Assembly (NCBI RefSeq): GCF_017833525.1
Contig: NZ_JAFICD010000002.1
Coordinates: forward strand, 496,001 to 560,000
Length of the DNA stretch: 64,000 bases
Reading direction: 5' to 3'
Source: Duganella sp. 1411
GTDB lineage: Bacteria > Pseudomonadota > Gammaproteobacteria > Burkholderiales > Burkholderiaceae_D
Part shown: one piece after another, positions 1 to 8,115 of the stretch
How positions within the stretch are numbered: position 1 is the stretch's first letter
Layout of the letters: each line of letters starts with the position of its first letter
The notes under the pieces: model-generated
Database searches by the model: none
Told to the model about the DNA's origin: nothing
What the model saw: the letters and a program-made list of their open reading frames with translations, nothing else
Translations under genes and position numbers: made by a program

Positions 1-198
1 CTCGTACGTGCCCAGCGCCTCGCGCAGCGCGTCGGCGGCCGCCTCGCGGGCGCGGGCGCGCCCGACGTCGATCTCGTGCAGCGACAGCAGCCAGATCGCC
101 ACCAGCAGCAGCAACGCGAACAGCGGCAGCGAGATGTGCGTGTCGAGCCCGCGCCGCAGCCAGCGCGCGCGCCGGCTGTCGCCGTCCGGCGCCGTCAC
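1..198 (-). CDS. Membrane sensor protein, N-terminal fragment (runs off the window)
   Basis: Only the first 66 codons are inside the window. The GTG start at 198 overlaps the stop of the preceding gene by 4 nt (GTGA), so the two are translationally coupled. The visible protein has a basic N-terminus, a hydrophobic stretch at about residues 22-41 (SLPLFALLLLVAIWLLSL) and then an Ala/Arg/Glu-rich helix. That is how a membrane-anchored sensor (histidine kinase, or GGDEF/EAL protein) with a periplasmic domain begins. The catalytic part lies outside the window, so the enzyme class cannot be stated. The pairing with a small PstS-like protein suggests that protein supplies its periplasmic signal, which is inference. 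Confidence 0.6.
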   Translation of the reverse strand, partial: MTAPDGDSRRARWLRRGLDTHISLPLFALLLLVAIWLLSLHEIDVGRARAREAAADALREALGTYE

Positions 199-668
199 GG
201 CGCCACCTCCAGCACCTTGACGCTGGCGTCGAGCGCGGCGCGCTCGATGTAGCCGATCATGGCCGGATTGTCGGCCACCATGCGCCGCACGGCGGCACTG
301 GTGCGCAGCTCGCGCGGCGGCTGCGCGCGTCCGGTGAACACCATCTTGGTCCAGTAGGCCTTCATCTGCGCCGGCGACATGGCCGCGACGCGCTGATAAA
401 AGGCGTCGCGCGGCGCGCTGGCCGGCGGCAGGTCCAGCGGCACCGCCTCGGCGCCGTCGGGAAAGCGGTCGGTCTGCGCCAGGAAGATCGCCGCCACCTG
501 CTCGTGGCGCAGCGACGACAGCGGATTTTTGGCCGACACCACGATCACCGGATCGCGCGCGCCATCGTCGGCGCTGGCCGCGCCGGGCGCCGCCAGCCAC
601 GCGCACACTATCAGCAGCGACGCCGTCAGGCATCGCCCCACGGGCAACGGCAACAATCGATCGGTCAT
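195..668 (-). CDS. Small periplasmic PstS-like substrate-binding protein
   Basis: This 157-aa protein has a signal peptide ending near Ala-Ser-Ala (about residues 1-33). The mature part resembles one lobe of the phosphate ABC transporter binding proteins: VIVVSAKNPLSSL near the start, an F-L-A segment followed by the FPDG loop, and R-DAFYQRVAAMSPAQMKAYW, as in stand-alone 'phosphate ABC transporter substrate-binding' proteins of Betaproteobacteria. At about 125 mature residues it is too short for a complete PstS, and no permease or ATPase lies beside it. Its last codon overlaps the start of the downstream membrane sensor, so the likely role is periplasmic sensing for that partner and not bulk transport. 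The ligand is unknown. Confidence 0.65.
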   Translation of the reverse strand: MTDRLLPLPVGRCLTASLLIVCAWLAAPGAASADDGARDPVIVVSAKNPLSSLRHEQVAAIFLAQTDRFPDGAEAVPLDLPPASAPRDAFYQRVAAMSPAQMKAYWTKMVFTGRAQPPRELRTSAAVRRMVADNPAMIGYIERAALDASVKVLEVAP

Positions 669-743
669 GCGTAATTCCTGTCTGTATTACCTGTGCGGCG
701 CGATCGCCAGTACACAGGACGCGGGCGCGGGGCGCCGGCGACC

Positions 744-759
744 ACAGACGGGCGTCTGT
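744..759. promoter_or_regulatory. 7-bp inverted repeat upstream of the PstS-like gene
   Basis: ACAGACG and CGTCTGT form a perfect inverted repeat with a 2-nt spacer, about 75 bp upstream of the start at 668. The size and position fit an operator for a dimeric regulator. No known consensus is recognised. The rest of the 669-915 gap is AT-rich near 840-910, where the 3' side of the neighbouring kinase gene begins, and shows no other feature. Confidence 0.3.
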
Positions 760-915
760 TCTTCAGAATGGGAAGGCGGCCGGGGCGCGATCGCCGCACG
801 GGGTGTCCCGCGACGAAAACTGCAACACGGCAACTTTAGATGAAGTAAAGCAATATACCAAGAAATCTATCCGAAAACCACTTTAATTTTAATAAAATTA
901 CATCAATAATGACCG

Positions 916-3705
916 TTAAACCACGTCCGCCAGCATCGCCATCAGCTTGTCGACGCTGAACGGCTTGAGCAACAGCTGCGCGCCCTCGAGCGGGAAGCGC
1001 GGATGCTGGCCGCTGGCGAAGATGATGCGCAGGCCGGGGCGCAGCGCCCGGGCGCGCGCGGCCAGCACCTCGCCGGACAAATCCGGCAGCGAGATATCGG
1101 TGATCATCACGTCCACCGCCGCCCCCTGCAGCAGCGCCAGCGCGGCGCCGGCGTCGGCCGCCGGCAACACCGCGTGTCCCAGCAGTTCGAGCAGCTCGGT
1201 GGTGGTCTCGCGCAGCTCGCGCTCGTCCTCCACCAGCACGATGCGCAGGCCGGCCGGCGCGGCCCCTTGCGCCCCTTGCGCCTCGGCGGGCGCCGGCGGC
1301 GCCGCCAGTCGCGCCGCGTGCTGGCGGTTGGCCAGCACGTGGCGCACCTTGCGCGCCAGCGCCTCGCGGGTGTACGGCTTGCCCAGCAAATCGACGCCGG
1401 CGTCGAGCCGGCCGCCGTGCACGATGGCGTTTTCGGTGTAGCCGGAGGTGAACAGCACGGCGATGTCCGGCAGCCGCTCGCGCGCCTTGCGCGCCAGCTC
1501 GGGGCTGCGCAGCGCGCCCGGCATCACCACGTCGGTGAACAGCAGGTCGATGCGCAGGCCGCTGTCGATGATGCTCAGCGCGGCGGCGGCGTCGCTGGCC
1601 TTGAGCACGCGGTAACCGAGCTCGCTGAGCAGCTCGACCACGGTGGCGCGCACGCCGTCGTCATCCTCGGCCACCAGGATGGTCTCCTGGCCGCCGACCA
1701 CGGCGCGCATCTCCGGCGGCGCCGGCGCGTCCTCGACGTCGGTCGAACGGGGCAGGTACAGCTTGACCGTGGTGCCGCTACCGGGCTCGCTGTAGATCTT
1801 GACGTGGCCGCCCGACTGGCGCGCGAAGCCGTACACCATCGACAATCCCAGGCCGCTGCCCTTGCCTTCCGGCTTGGTCGAGAAGAACGGGTCGAACGCC
1901 TGCGCCAGCACCTCGGGGCTCATGCCGCTGCCGGTGTCGCTGATGGCGATCATCACGTACTGGCCGGCGGCCAGCTCCGGATGGCCGGCCGCGTAGTGGT
2001 CGTCCAGCATGGCGTTGCCCACCTCGATGGTCAGCTTGCCCACGCCGTCCATCGCGTCGCGCGCGTTGATGCACAGGTTGAGCACCGCGTTCTCCACCTG
2101 CGCGGTGTCGACCAGCGTGTTCCACAGGCCGCCCGAGATCACCGTCTCGACCTCGATCTCCTCGCCCAGGGTGCGGCGCAGCATGTCCTCCATGCCGGCG
2201 ATGAAGCGGCCGATCTTGACCACCCGGGGATCGAGCGCCTGGCGCCGGCCGAACGCCAGCAGGTAGCTGGCCAGCTTGGCGCCGCGCGTGACGCCGGCCA
2301 GCGCGTTGTCGAGCCGCTTCTCGGCGCGCGCGTTGCCCTTGACGTCGGCGCCGAGAAGCTGCAGGTTGCCGGAGATGACCTGCAGCAGATTGTTGAAGTC
2401 GTGCGCCACGCCGCCGGTCAGCTTGCCGATCGCCTCCATCTTCTGCGACTGCTGCAGCGCCGCCGCCGTGCGCCGCATCTCGTCGGCCGCCGCCCGCTCG
2501 GCCGTCATGTCGCGCCCCACCGCGTGCACGAAGCGCTCGTCGGGCACCGCCGTCCACGACAGGATGGCGTGGCCGCCGCCCTTGCGTAGCGTGCGGTTCT
2601 CGAACTTGAAGGTGTGCCGGCCCTCGGCCAGCGCCGCCATCTCGGCGCGCGAGGCGGCCATGTCGTCGGGGTGGACCAGGTTGTACAGCGAGGTGCCGAC
2701 CACCTCGGCCTCCTCCCATCCCAGCAGGCGGGTGAAGGCCGGGTTGACGGCGGCCACCCAGCCGTCCAAGGTGACCACCAGCATGACGTCGGTCGAATAG
2801 CGCCACATGCGGTCGCGCTCGGCGGTGCGCTCGGCCACCTGCTGCTGCAGCTTGTAGGCGGTCGATTTCTGGTCCTCGATGTCGGTGCTGGTGCCGACCC
2901 AGCGCTGCACCACGCCGTGGTCGTCGACGATCGGCAAGGCGCGCACCAGGTGCCAGCGGTAGATGCCGTCGGCGCGGCGGATCCGGTATTCGGTCTCGAA
3001 GGTGCGCCCGCTCGCCACCGACCCGGCCCAGGCCCCGGTGGCCGCCGGCAGGTCGTCCGGATGGACGATGTCGGCCCAGCGCTCGCCGTTCAACTGGCCC
3101 GGCTCGGTGCCGGAATAGCGGTACACCTGGTCGTTGAACCAGTCGAGCGCGCCGCCGGCGTCGGCCGCCCACACCTGGCTCGGGATGGTCTGCGACAAGG
3201 TGCGGAAGGTGTTCTCGCTGGCGCGCAGCAGGTTCTCAGCCATGACCTTGCCGGTGGTCTCGATCACCAGCACCATCACGCCGACCGGCGTGCCCTCCTC
3301 GTCGAGCACCGGCGAGTAGTCCAGGTTCATCCAGATCTGTTCCGGCCCGCCGTTGCGGTTGACGGTCAGCTGCTGGTCCTTGTAGACCAGCGTGCGCCCG
3401 GCCAGGCCGACCTTGATCACATGGTCGTTGAAGTCGGCGATCTCCGGCCACGCCTCGCGCACGTTGGCGCCCAGCGACATCGGATGGCGGCCGCCGGCGA
3501 ACACCGCATAGCCGTCGTTGTAGATCATCACCCCCTCCTCGCGCATCAGCAGCACGATCGGCAGGGTCGAGCGCAGCACCAGCGCCACCGTCGTCCGCAG
3601 CGACTGCGGCCAGGCGTCGATCGCGCCGAGCGCGGTCCCGCTCCAGTCGTGGGCAGCGATGAGGGTCGCGAGCTGGCCGCCGCCTTGCAGAAAGGGATAA
3701 GTCAC
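916..3705 (-). CDS. PAS hybrid sensor histidine kinase with two receiver domains
   Basis: This is a soluble 929-aa hybrid kinase. Order of domains: an N-terminal PAS-like module (about 20-150), PAS 2 (165-280), PAS 3 (300-405), HisKA with phospho-acceptor His435 in GGVAHDFNNLL, HATPase (about 535-655, motifs NLCINARDAM, DTGSGM and GKGSGLGLS), receiver 1 (about 675-795, Asp725) and receiver 2 (about 820-929, Asp870). There is no membrane segment, so it senses in the cytoplasm. The H-box of the HDFNN type is that of the large-family PAS hybrid kinases with no dedicated partner. It lies alone, divergent from fur. The signal and the output are not predictable from the sequence. Confidence 0.9.
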   Translation of the reverse strand: MTYPFLQGGGQLATLIAAHDWSGTALGAIDAWPQSLRTTVALVLRSTLPIVLLMREEGVMIYNDGYAVFAGGRHPMSLGANVREAWPEIADFNDHVIKVGLAGRTLVYKDQQLTVNRNGGPEQIWMNLDYSPVLDEEGTPVGVMVLVIETTGKVMAENLLRASENTFRTLSQTIPSQVWAADAGGALDWFNDQVYRYSGTEPGQLNGERWADIVHPDDLPAATGAWAGSVASGRTFETEYRIRRADGIYRWHLVRALPIVDDHGVVQRWVGTSTDIEDQKSTAYKLQQQVAERTAERDRMWRYSTDVMLVVTLDGWVAAVNPAFTRLLGWEEAEVVGTSLYNLVHPDDMAASRAEMAALAEGRHTFKFENRTLRKGGGHAILSWTAVPDERFVHAVGRDMTAERAAADEMRRTAAALQQSQKMEAIGKLTGGVAHDFNNLLQVISGNLQLLGADVKGNARAEKRLDNALAGVTRGAKLASYLLAFGRRQALDPRVVKIGRFIAGMEDMLRRTLGEEIEVETVISGGLWNTLVDTAQVENAVLNLCINARDAMDGVGKLTIEVGNAMLDDHYAAGHPELAAGQYVMIAISDTGSGMSPEVLAQAFDPFFSTKPEGKGSGLGLSMVYGFARQSGGHVKIYSEPGSGTTVKLYLPRSTDVEDAPAPPEMRAVVGGQETILVAEDDDGVRATVVELLSELGYRVLKASDAAAALSIIDSGLRIDLLFTDVVMPGALRSPELARKARERLPDIAVLFTSGYTENAIVHGGRLDAGVDLLGKPYTREALARKVRHVLANRQHAARLAAPPAPAEAQGAQGAAPAGLRIVLVEDERELRETTTELLELLGHAVLPAADAGAALALLQGAAVDVMITDISLPDLSGEVLAARARALRPGLRIIFASGQHPRFPLEGAQLLLKPFSVDKLMAMLADVV

Positions 3706-3784
3706 AATGTCCGGAATATAAATGTTGTTCTGGAATTATAGTTTGTCCTGAACATAAAAAGGCGGCGCGCACGTCAATACTTCA

Positions 3785-3813
3785 TTGCCAAAGAAATAAA
3801 ATCCGGATATAGT
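3785..3813 (+). promoter_or_regulatory. fur promoter (-35 TTGCCA, -10 TATAGT)
   Basis: TTGCCA (3785-3790) and TATAGT (3808-3813) each differ from the sigma-70 consensus at one base and are separated by exactly 17 bp. The predicted start point lies inside the Fur box that follows, so iron-loaded Fur should block initiation. Confidence 0.75.
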
Positions 3814-3832
3814 GCGAATAAGAATCATTATC
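3814..3832 (+). promoter_or_regulatory. Fur box (autoregulatory)
   Basis: The 19 bases starting at 3814 match the classical Fur consensus GATAATGATAATCATTATC at 15 positions. The right half, AATCATTATC, is identical. The box begins right after the -10 element and ends 13 bp before the fur start codon, as expected for negative autoregulation. Confidence 0.8.
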
Positions 3833-3845
3833 ATTAGAGAGGCGC

Positions 3846-4298
3846 ATGGATATCCCTCAAGAATTGCGCAAGCTGGGCCTGAAGGCCACCCTGCCCCGTC
3901 TGCGCATCCTGCAATTGTTCCAGGAATCGAAAAGCAAGCATCTGAACGCGGACGACGTCTACCGCCTGCTGCACGACGAAAACATCGACATGGGGCTGGC
4001 CACCGTGTACCGGGTGCTGATGCAGTTCGCCGACGCCGGCATCCTGATCCGCCGCCACTTCGAATCGGTGGCCTCGGTGTTCGAGCTGAATGAAGGCGGC
4101 CACCACGACCACCTGATCTGCACCAACTGCGGCAAGATGGAGGAATTCCTCGACGCCGAAATCGAGCTGCGCCAGGAGGCGGTGGCCAGGGAGCGCAATT
4201 TCGTGCTGCACGAGCACTCGCTGTCGCTGTACGGGTTTTGCGGCGACTGCGCCGACAACATCAACCCGGCGGCGGCACGGAAGCTGCGGCGTTCCTGA
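3846..4298 (+). CDS. fur: Ferric uptake regulator Fur
   Basis: The 150-aa protein is the usual Fur length. It has an N-terminal winged helix (about 1-85: LRKLGLKATLPRLRIL, then DDVYRLL and LATVYRVLMQF) and a C-terminal dimerisation domain with the metal-binding HHDHLICTNCGK motif and a second CGDC pair near the end. It represses iron-acquisition genes when bound to Fe(II). The start is supported by AGAGAGG at 3836-3842, and the promoter contains a Fur box. The 3' end overlaps the convergent response-regulator gene by 38 bp, which leaves no room for a separate terminator. The Fur assignment is clear: the C-terminal Cys pairs and HHDH are complete. Confidence 0.95.
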   Translation: MDIPQELRKLGLKATLPRLRILQLFQESKSKHLNADDVYRLLHDENIDMGLATVYRVLMQFADAGILIRRHFESVASVFELNEGGHHDHLICTNCGKMEEFLDAEIELRQEAVARERNFVLHEHSLSLYGFCGDCADNINPAAARKLRRS

Positions 4299-4668
4299 GG
4301 CAGCCCAGCAGCTGGCTGGCGTCGAACGGTTTGCTCAGGAAGCAGCAGGCGCCGCCCTGCAGCGCGCGTTTGCGCAGCGCCTCCTCGGGAAAGGCCGTCA
4401 TCAAGATCAGCGGCAGCGCGTTGCCTTGGCGGCGCAACTGTTCCAGCAGCTCGATGCCGCTCATGCCGGGCATCTGCAGGTCGGTGATGATGCAATGGCA
4501 CTGGTCGAGCGCGGCGCCGCCCAGCAGCGCCTGGGCCGAGTCGTAGGCCTGCGCCGCGTAGCCGTAGGAGCGCAGCAGGCTGCTGAGGCCGACGCGCACC
4601 GCGTCGTCGTCGTCGACGATGGCGATATTGCAAAAATTTGGTTCCGGATCAGACACTGGTGCTCCCAT
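4261..4668 (-). CDS. Single-domain response regulator
   Basis: The 135-aa protein is a receiver domain with no output domain: acidic pair in IAIVDDDDAVRVG, phospho-acceptor Asp in CIITDLQMPGMSG, Thr in LILMTAF and Lys in FLSKPFD. The receiver is of the FixJ/NarL type. The start at 4668 (MGAPVSDPEP) was chosen because the receiver fold begins a few residues later. A longer frame to 4800 would add an unlikely Arg-rich leader. Stand-alone receivers usually act by protein contact or phosphorelay, and the many hybrid kinases nearby are possible partners, which is inference. The last 38 bp overlap the end of fur on the other strand. Confidence 0.8.
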   Translation of the reverse strand: MGAPVSDPEPNFCNIAIVDDDDAVRVGLSSLLRSYGYAAQAYDSAQALLGGAALDQCHCIITDLQMPGMSGIELLEQLRRQGNALPLILMTAFPEEALRKRALQGGACCFLSKPFDASQLLGCLRNAAASVPPPG

Positions 4669-4817
4669 GTTCGAACGGCGCCTCGCGGCCGCCCTGCGCA
4701 TGGTGGAACAATACAGGCTCGCGGGCGATGGCGACATCATACGAGGGTATAGGTGCGGCGCCGTGGCCCCGCCGGATGGGTTACAGTCTCGAAACCACAC
4801 TTTCAGGAGGGGCGCGC

Positions 4818-5273
4818 ATGAGCGATCCGGATTGGAAACCGGTCACGCACGACAGCTGCGGCGACGTGCAAGGACCTTTTTACCACGGCACCAAATACCG
4901 CCTGCAACCGGGCGAGCTGCTGGTGCCGGGCTACGCCTCCAACTTCGAGGCGGGGCGGATCTCGAACAATGTGTACTTCTCGGCCCTGCTGGAGCCGGCC
5001 GTGTGGGGCGCGGAGCTGGCCACCGCGCTGGCCGGGGTGGCGGAGCGCGGCCACATCTACATCGTCGAGCCGACCGGCCCCTTCGAGGACGCCCCCAACC
5101 TGACCAACAAGCGCTTCGCCGGCAATCCCACCCGGTCGTACCGCACGCGCCAGCCGGTCCGCATTGTCGCCGAGGTGGAGGACTGGGCCGGGCATCCGCC
5201 GGAAGTGCTGCAGCAAATGCTCGACGGCCTCAGGGAAAAAATGCGCCAGGGCCTGGCCCCGATCGAGGACTAG
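4818..5273 (+). CDS. arr: Rifamycin NAD(+)--ADP-ribosyltransferase (Arr family)
   Basis: The 151-aa protein follows the Arr family over its whole length: FYHGTKYRL, VPGYASNFEAGRISNNVY, AVWGAELA, the IVEPTGPFEDAPN loop, GNPTRSYRTRQPV and a final EDW. The NAD-binding/catalytic triad of Arr (His, Tyr, Asp) would be His23, Tyr53 and Asp91. The enzyme transfers ADP-ribose from NAD+ to a hydroxyl of rifamycins, inactivating them. AGGAGG at 4805-4810 lies 7 bp before the ATG at 4818 and fixes the start. It is a single gene, convergent with the tartrate dehydratase gene (12-bp gap), with no integron or transposon signs, so it looks like an intrinsic chromosomal copy. Confidence 0.9.
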   Translation: MSDPDWKPVTHDSCGDVQGPFYHGTKYRLQPGELLVPGYASNFEAGRISNNVYFSALLEPAVWGAELATALAGVAERGHIYIVEPTGPFEDAPNLTNKRFAGNPTRSYRTRQPVRIVAEVEDWAGHPPEVLQQMLDGLREKMRQGLAPIED

Positions 5274-5285
5274 CGCCGGTAAACA

Positions 5286-6452
5286 CTACTCGGCCAGCTT
5301 GACCATCTCCCGATACAGGTCGGCCTTGCCTTCGAAACCGATGCCCGGCAACTCCGGCAGCAGGATGTGGCCGTTTTCGACCTGGACGCCGTCCGGGAAG
5401 CCGCCGTAGGGCTGGAACAGGTCGGGATAGGATTCGTTGCCGCCCAGGCCCAGGCCGGCCGCGATGTTGAGCGACATCTGGTGGCCGCCGTGCGGGATGC
5501 AGCGTTTCGGCGACCAGCCGTGCTCGCGCAGCATGTCGAGCGTGCGCAGGTACTCGACCAGGCCGTAGCTCAGCGCGCAATCGAATTGTAGCCAGTCGCG
5601 GTCGGCGCGCATGCCGCCGTAGCGGATCAGGTTGCGCGCGTCCTGCATCGAGAACAGGTCCTCGCCGGTGGCCATCGGGTTCTTATAGTAGTTGCGCAGC
5701 GTCGCCTGCAGCTCGAAGTCGAGCGGATCGCCCGGCTCCTCGTACCAGAACAAGTCGTATTGCGACAGCGCCTTGGCGTAGGCGATGGCGGTGTCGAGGT
5801 CGAAGCGGCCGTTGGCGTCGACCGCCAGCTTCTGGCCGTCCTGCAGCACGCTGAGCACCGAATCGATGCGGCGCAGGTCCTCGTCGAGCGAGGCGCCGCC
5901 GATCTTCTTCTTGACCACCGTGTAGCCGCGGTCGATGTAGCTGCGCATTTCGTCCTTCAGCTTGTCGTGGCTCTGGCCCGGGTAGTAGTAGCCGCCGGCG
6001 GCGTAGACGAAGATGTCGCGGTCCGGCGTCCCGTCGCCATAGCGGTCGGCCAGCAGCTGGAACAGCGGCTTGCCCTCGATCTTGGCCACCGCGTCCCACA
6101 CCGCCATGTCGATGGTGCCGATCGCCACCGACCGCTCGCCGTGCCCGCCCGGCTTCTCGTTGGTGAACATGCACTGCCAGATCTTGTGCGGGTCGAGATT
6201 GGCGCCGCTGTCGTCGACCAGGCTGGCCGGATCGGCCTCCAGCACGCGCGGGATGAAGCGCTCGCGCATCAGCTTGCCCTGGCCGTAGCGGCCGTTCGAA
6301 TTGAAACCGTAGCCGATCACCGGCTTGCCGTCGCGCACGACGTCGGTCACGACCGCGACCAGGCTCAACGTCATCTTGCTGAAATCGATGTAGGCGTTGC
6401 GGATCGGGGAACTGATCGGGACGGTCTTTTCGCGGATGTCGATGATTTTCAT
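5286..6452 (-). CDS. tarD: D(-)-tartrate dehydratase (enolase superfamily)
   Basis: The 388-aa protein resembles, from memory, the characterised Bradyrhizobium D(-)-tartrate dehydratase almost end to end, including ISSPIRNAYIDF, NEKPGGHGERSVA, VYAAGGYYYPG, DWLQFDCALSYGL and RCIPHGGHQMSL. The active site of the mandelate racemase subgroup is present: K-x-K at Lys181/Lys183, metal ligands Asp212, Glu238 and Glu264, and catalytic His321. The reaction is dehydration of D-tartrate to oxaloacetate in the cytosol. It is divergent from a LysR-type regulator (93-bp gap), the usual arrangement for a substrate-induced catabolic gene. The C4-dicarboxylate transporter further along could bring in the substrate, which is inference. 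Confidence 0.92.
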   Translation of the reverse strand: MKIIDIREKTVPISSPIRNAYIDFSKMTLSLVAVVTDVVRDGKPVIGYGFNSNGRYGQGKLMRERFIPRVLEADPASLVDDSGANLDPHKIWQCMFTNEKPGGHGERSVAIGTIDMAVWDAVAKIEGKPLFQLLADRYGDGTPDRDIFVYAAGGYYYPGQSHDKLKDEMRSYIDRGYTVVKKKIGGASLDEDLRRIDSVLSVLQDGQKLAVDANGRFDLDTAIAYAKALSQYDLFWYEEPGDPLDFELQATLRNYYKNPMATGEDLFSMQDARNLIRYGGMRADRDWLQFDCALSYGLVEYLRTLDMLREHGWSPKRCIPHGGHQMSLNIAAGLGLGGNESYPDLFQPYGGFPDGVQVENGHILLPELPGIGFEGKADLYREMVKLAE

Positions 6453-6508
6453 GGGAGGTCTCCAGGATGGAAAAGGTATGGAGCAAGCTTACTCTTAGAA
6501 TGCGGCGG

Positions 6509-6514
6509 TATAAT
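6509..6514 (+). promoter_or_regulatory. -10 element of the lysR-type gene
   Basis: A perfect TATAAT lies 31 bp upstream of the GTG start, in the short AT-rich gap shared with the divergent dehydratase gene. No good -35 is visible, as is common for LysR-type divergent promoters that depend on the regulator. Confidence 0.45.
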
Positions 6515-6545
6515 GACCTCGAATTTAAACCACTATTAACTTCAA

Positions 6546-7442
6546 GTGAAAATTGAGACCGCCCCCGACCTGGTGTTCTTCGTGCTGCTGGCCAAGCTCG
6601 GCAGCATGTCGGCCACCGCCCGCGAGCTGGGCGTGACGCCGCCGGCCGTCACCAAGCGCCTGATGACGATCGAGCAGCGCCTGGGGGTGCGGCTGATCAA
6701 CCGCACCACGCGCCGGCTCAGCCTCACCGGCGAGGGCGAGAGCTACCTGGCCCAGGCCAGCCAGATCCTCGACAGCATCCGCGAGATGGAGGAGTCGGTG
6801 TCGAGCGCCCGCGCCGAGCCCAAAGGCCTGCTGCGGGTGAACGCCACGCCGGGATTCGGCCGCACCACGATCGCGCCGCTGGTATCGCGTTTCGCGCACG
6901 ACCATCCGCAGGTGGAGGTGCAGCTGCAGTTGACCGACCGGCCGATCGGCCTGGTCGAGGAAGCCTACGACCTGGCGATCCGTTTCGGCGAACTGCCGGA
7001 CAGCCGCCTGAGCGCGCGCAAGCTGATGTCGAACAAACGCTTCCTGTGCGCTTCGCCGGCCTACCTGAGCGCCGCCGGCGAGCCGCGCACGCCGCGCGAG
7101 CTGCACCTGCACCGCTGTATCCTGCATCGGCAGAACGACGACGCCTACGGGACGTGGCGACTGCTGAAGGGACAGACGGAGGAACTGGTCAAGGTCAGGG
7201 GCGCCGTGTCGAGCAACGACGGCGACGTCGTGTTGAACTGGGCGCTGGAAGGCCACGGCATCGTGCAGCGGTCGGAATGGGACGCGGCCAAATATCTGGC
7301 CAGCGGACGCCTGAAGGAGATCATGCCGGGCTACACGCTGCCGCCCGCCGACCTGTATGTCTATTACCTCAGCCGGCGGCATTTGCCCGCCAAGGTGCGG
7401 GCGTTCATCGATTTTCTGGCTGCCGAATTCAAGGCCGCCTGA
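6546..7442 (+). CDS. LysR-type transcriptional regulator
   Basis: The 298-aa protein has the LysR layout: winged HTH at about 1-60 (LGSMSATARELGVTPPAVTK and LFxRTTRRLSLT-like RLINRTTRRLSLTGEG), a linker helix, and a periplasmic-binding-protein-like effector domain from about 88 on. The GTG start at 6546 keeps the first helix of the HTH complete. The next ATG would delete part of it. No strong ribosome-binding site is seen. It is divergent from the D-tartrate dehydratase gene, so it probably activates that gene with tartrate as co-inducer. This is inferred from position, by analogy with TtdR/TtuA-type regulators. Confidence 0.85.
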   Translation: MKIETAPDLVFFVLLAKLGSMSATARELGVTPPAVTKRLMTIEQRLGVRLINRTTRRLSLTGEGESYLAQASQILDSIREMEESVSSARAEPKGLLRVNATPGFGRTTIAPLVSRFAHDHPQVEVQLQLTDRPIGLVEEAYDLAIRFGELPDSRLSARKLMSNKRFLCASPAYLSAAGEPRTPRELHLHRCILHRQNDDAYGTWRLLKGQTEELVKVRGAVSSNDGDVVLNWALEGHGIVQRSEWDAAKYLASGRLKEIMPGYTLPPADLYVYYLSRRHLPAKVRAFIDFLAAEFKAA

Positions 7443-7473
7443 ACACCGCCGGCGCCGCCGGCGCGGATCGCGC

Positions 7474-8115
7474 TCAGGCCAGGCCCAGCGCCTCGGCCAT
7501 GCGCACCAGATCGGCGAAGGTCTTGGCCTGCATTTTGCGCATCGCGTTGCCACGGTGGATCTTGACGGTGATTTCGCTGGTGCCCACCTCGCCGGCGATC
7601 TGCTTGTTCATCAACCCGCGCGCCGCCAGCGCCATGATCTCGCGCTCGCGCGGCGTCAGGCTGTCGTAGCGCGCCGTCAGTTCCCGCAGCGCGCCGTCGC
7701 GCTGGCGCCGCGCGCGGTCGGCGCGCAGCGCGGCGTCGATGGCGTCGAGCAGCTCCTGGTCGCGGAACGGCTTGGCCAGGAAATCGATGGCCCCGGCCTT
7801 CATGGCCCGCACCGACATCGGAATGTCGCCATGGCCGGTCATGAAGATGATCGGCAGCGCCACGCCGTCGCGCCGCAGATCGGCCTGGAAATCGAGGCCG
7901 CTGACGCCCTCCAGCCGCACATCGAGCAGCAGGCAGCTGGTGACGTCGGCGCGCTCTCCGGCCAGGAACTCGGCCACCGACGCGTACGCGCCGACGCGCA
8001 TGCCCACCGAGCGCAAAAGGCTGGAGATGGCCGCGCGCAGCGGCGCCTCGTCGTCGACGATGTAGATCAGCGTTTCCGCATAGTCGATGGGGTCGATGGA
8101 GTCAGTCTGGGTCAT
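7474..8115 (-). CDS. FixJ-family response regulator
   Basis: The 213-aa protein has an N-terminal receiver (about 15-130: IYIVDDEAPLR, LLLDVRLEGVSG with the phospho-acceptor Asp, IIFMTGHGDIPMSVRAMK, FLAKPF) and a C-terminal LuxR-type HTH (about 148-210: LTPREREIMALAARGLMNKQIA, then TVKIHRGNAMRKM). MTGHGDIP is a hallmark of the FixJ/TtrR group. Its start codon lies inside the end of the upstream histidine kinase gene (14-nt overlap), so the two form a translationally coupled two-component system. The targets are unknown. The closest candidate is the molybdenum dehydrogenase operon starting on the other side of the kinase. Confidence 0.9.
   Translation of the reverse strand: MTQTDSIDPIDYAETLIYIVDDEAPLRAAISSLLRSVGMRVGAYASVAEFLAGERADVTSCLLLDVRLEGVSGLDFQADLRRDGVALPIIFMTGHGDIPMSVRAMKAGAIDFLAKPFRDQELLDAIDAALRADRARRQRDGALRELTARYDSLTPREREIMALAARGLMNKQIAGEVGTSEITVKIHRGNAMRKMQAKTFADLVRMAEALGLA

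Noticed and set aside
4638..4817. N-terminal extension of the Arr protein.
   Set aside because: The AGGAGG at 4805-4810 and the family length point to the ATG at 4818. The extension has no homology.
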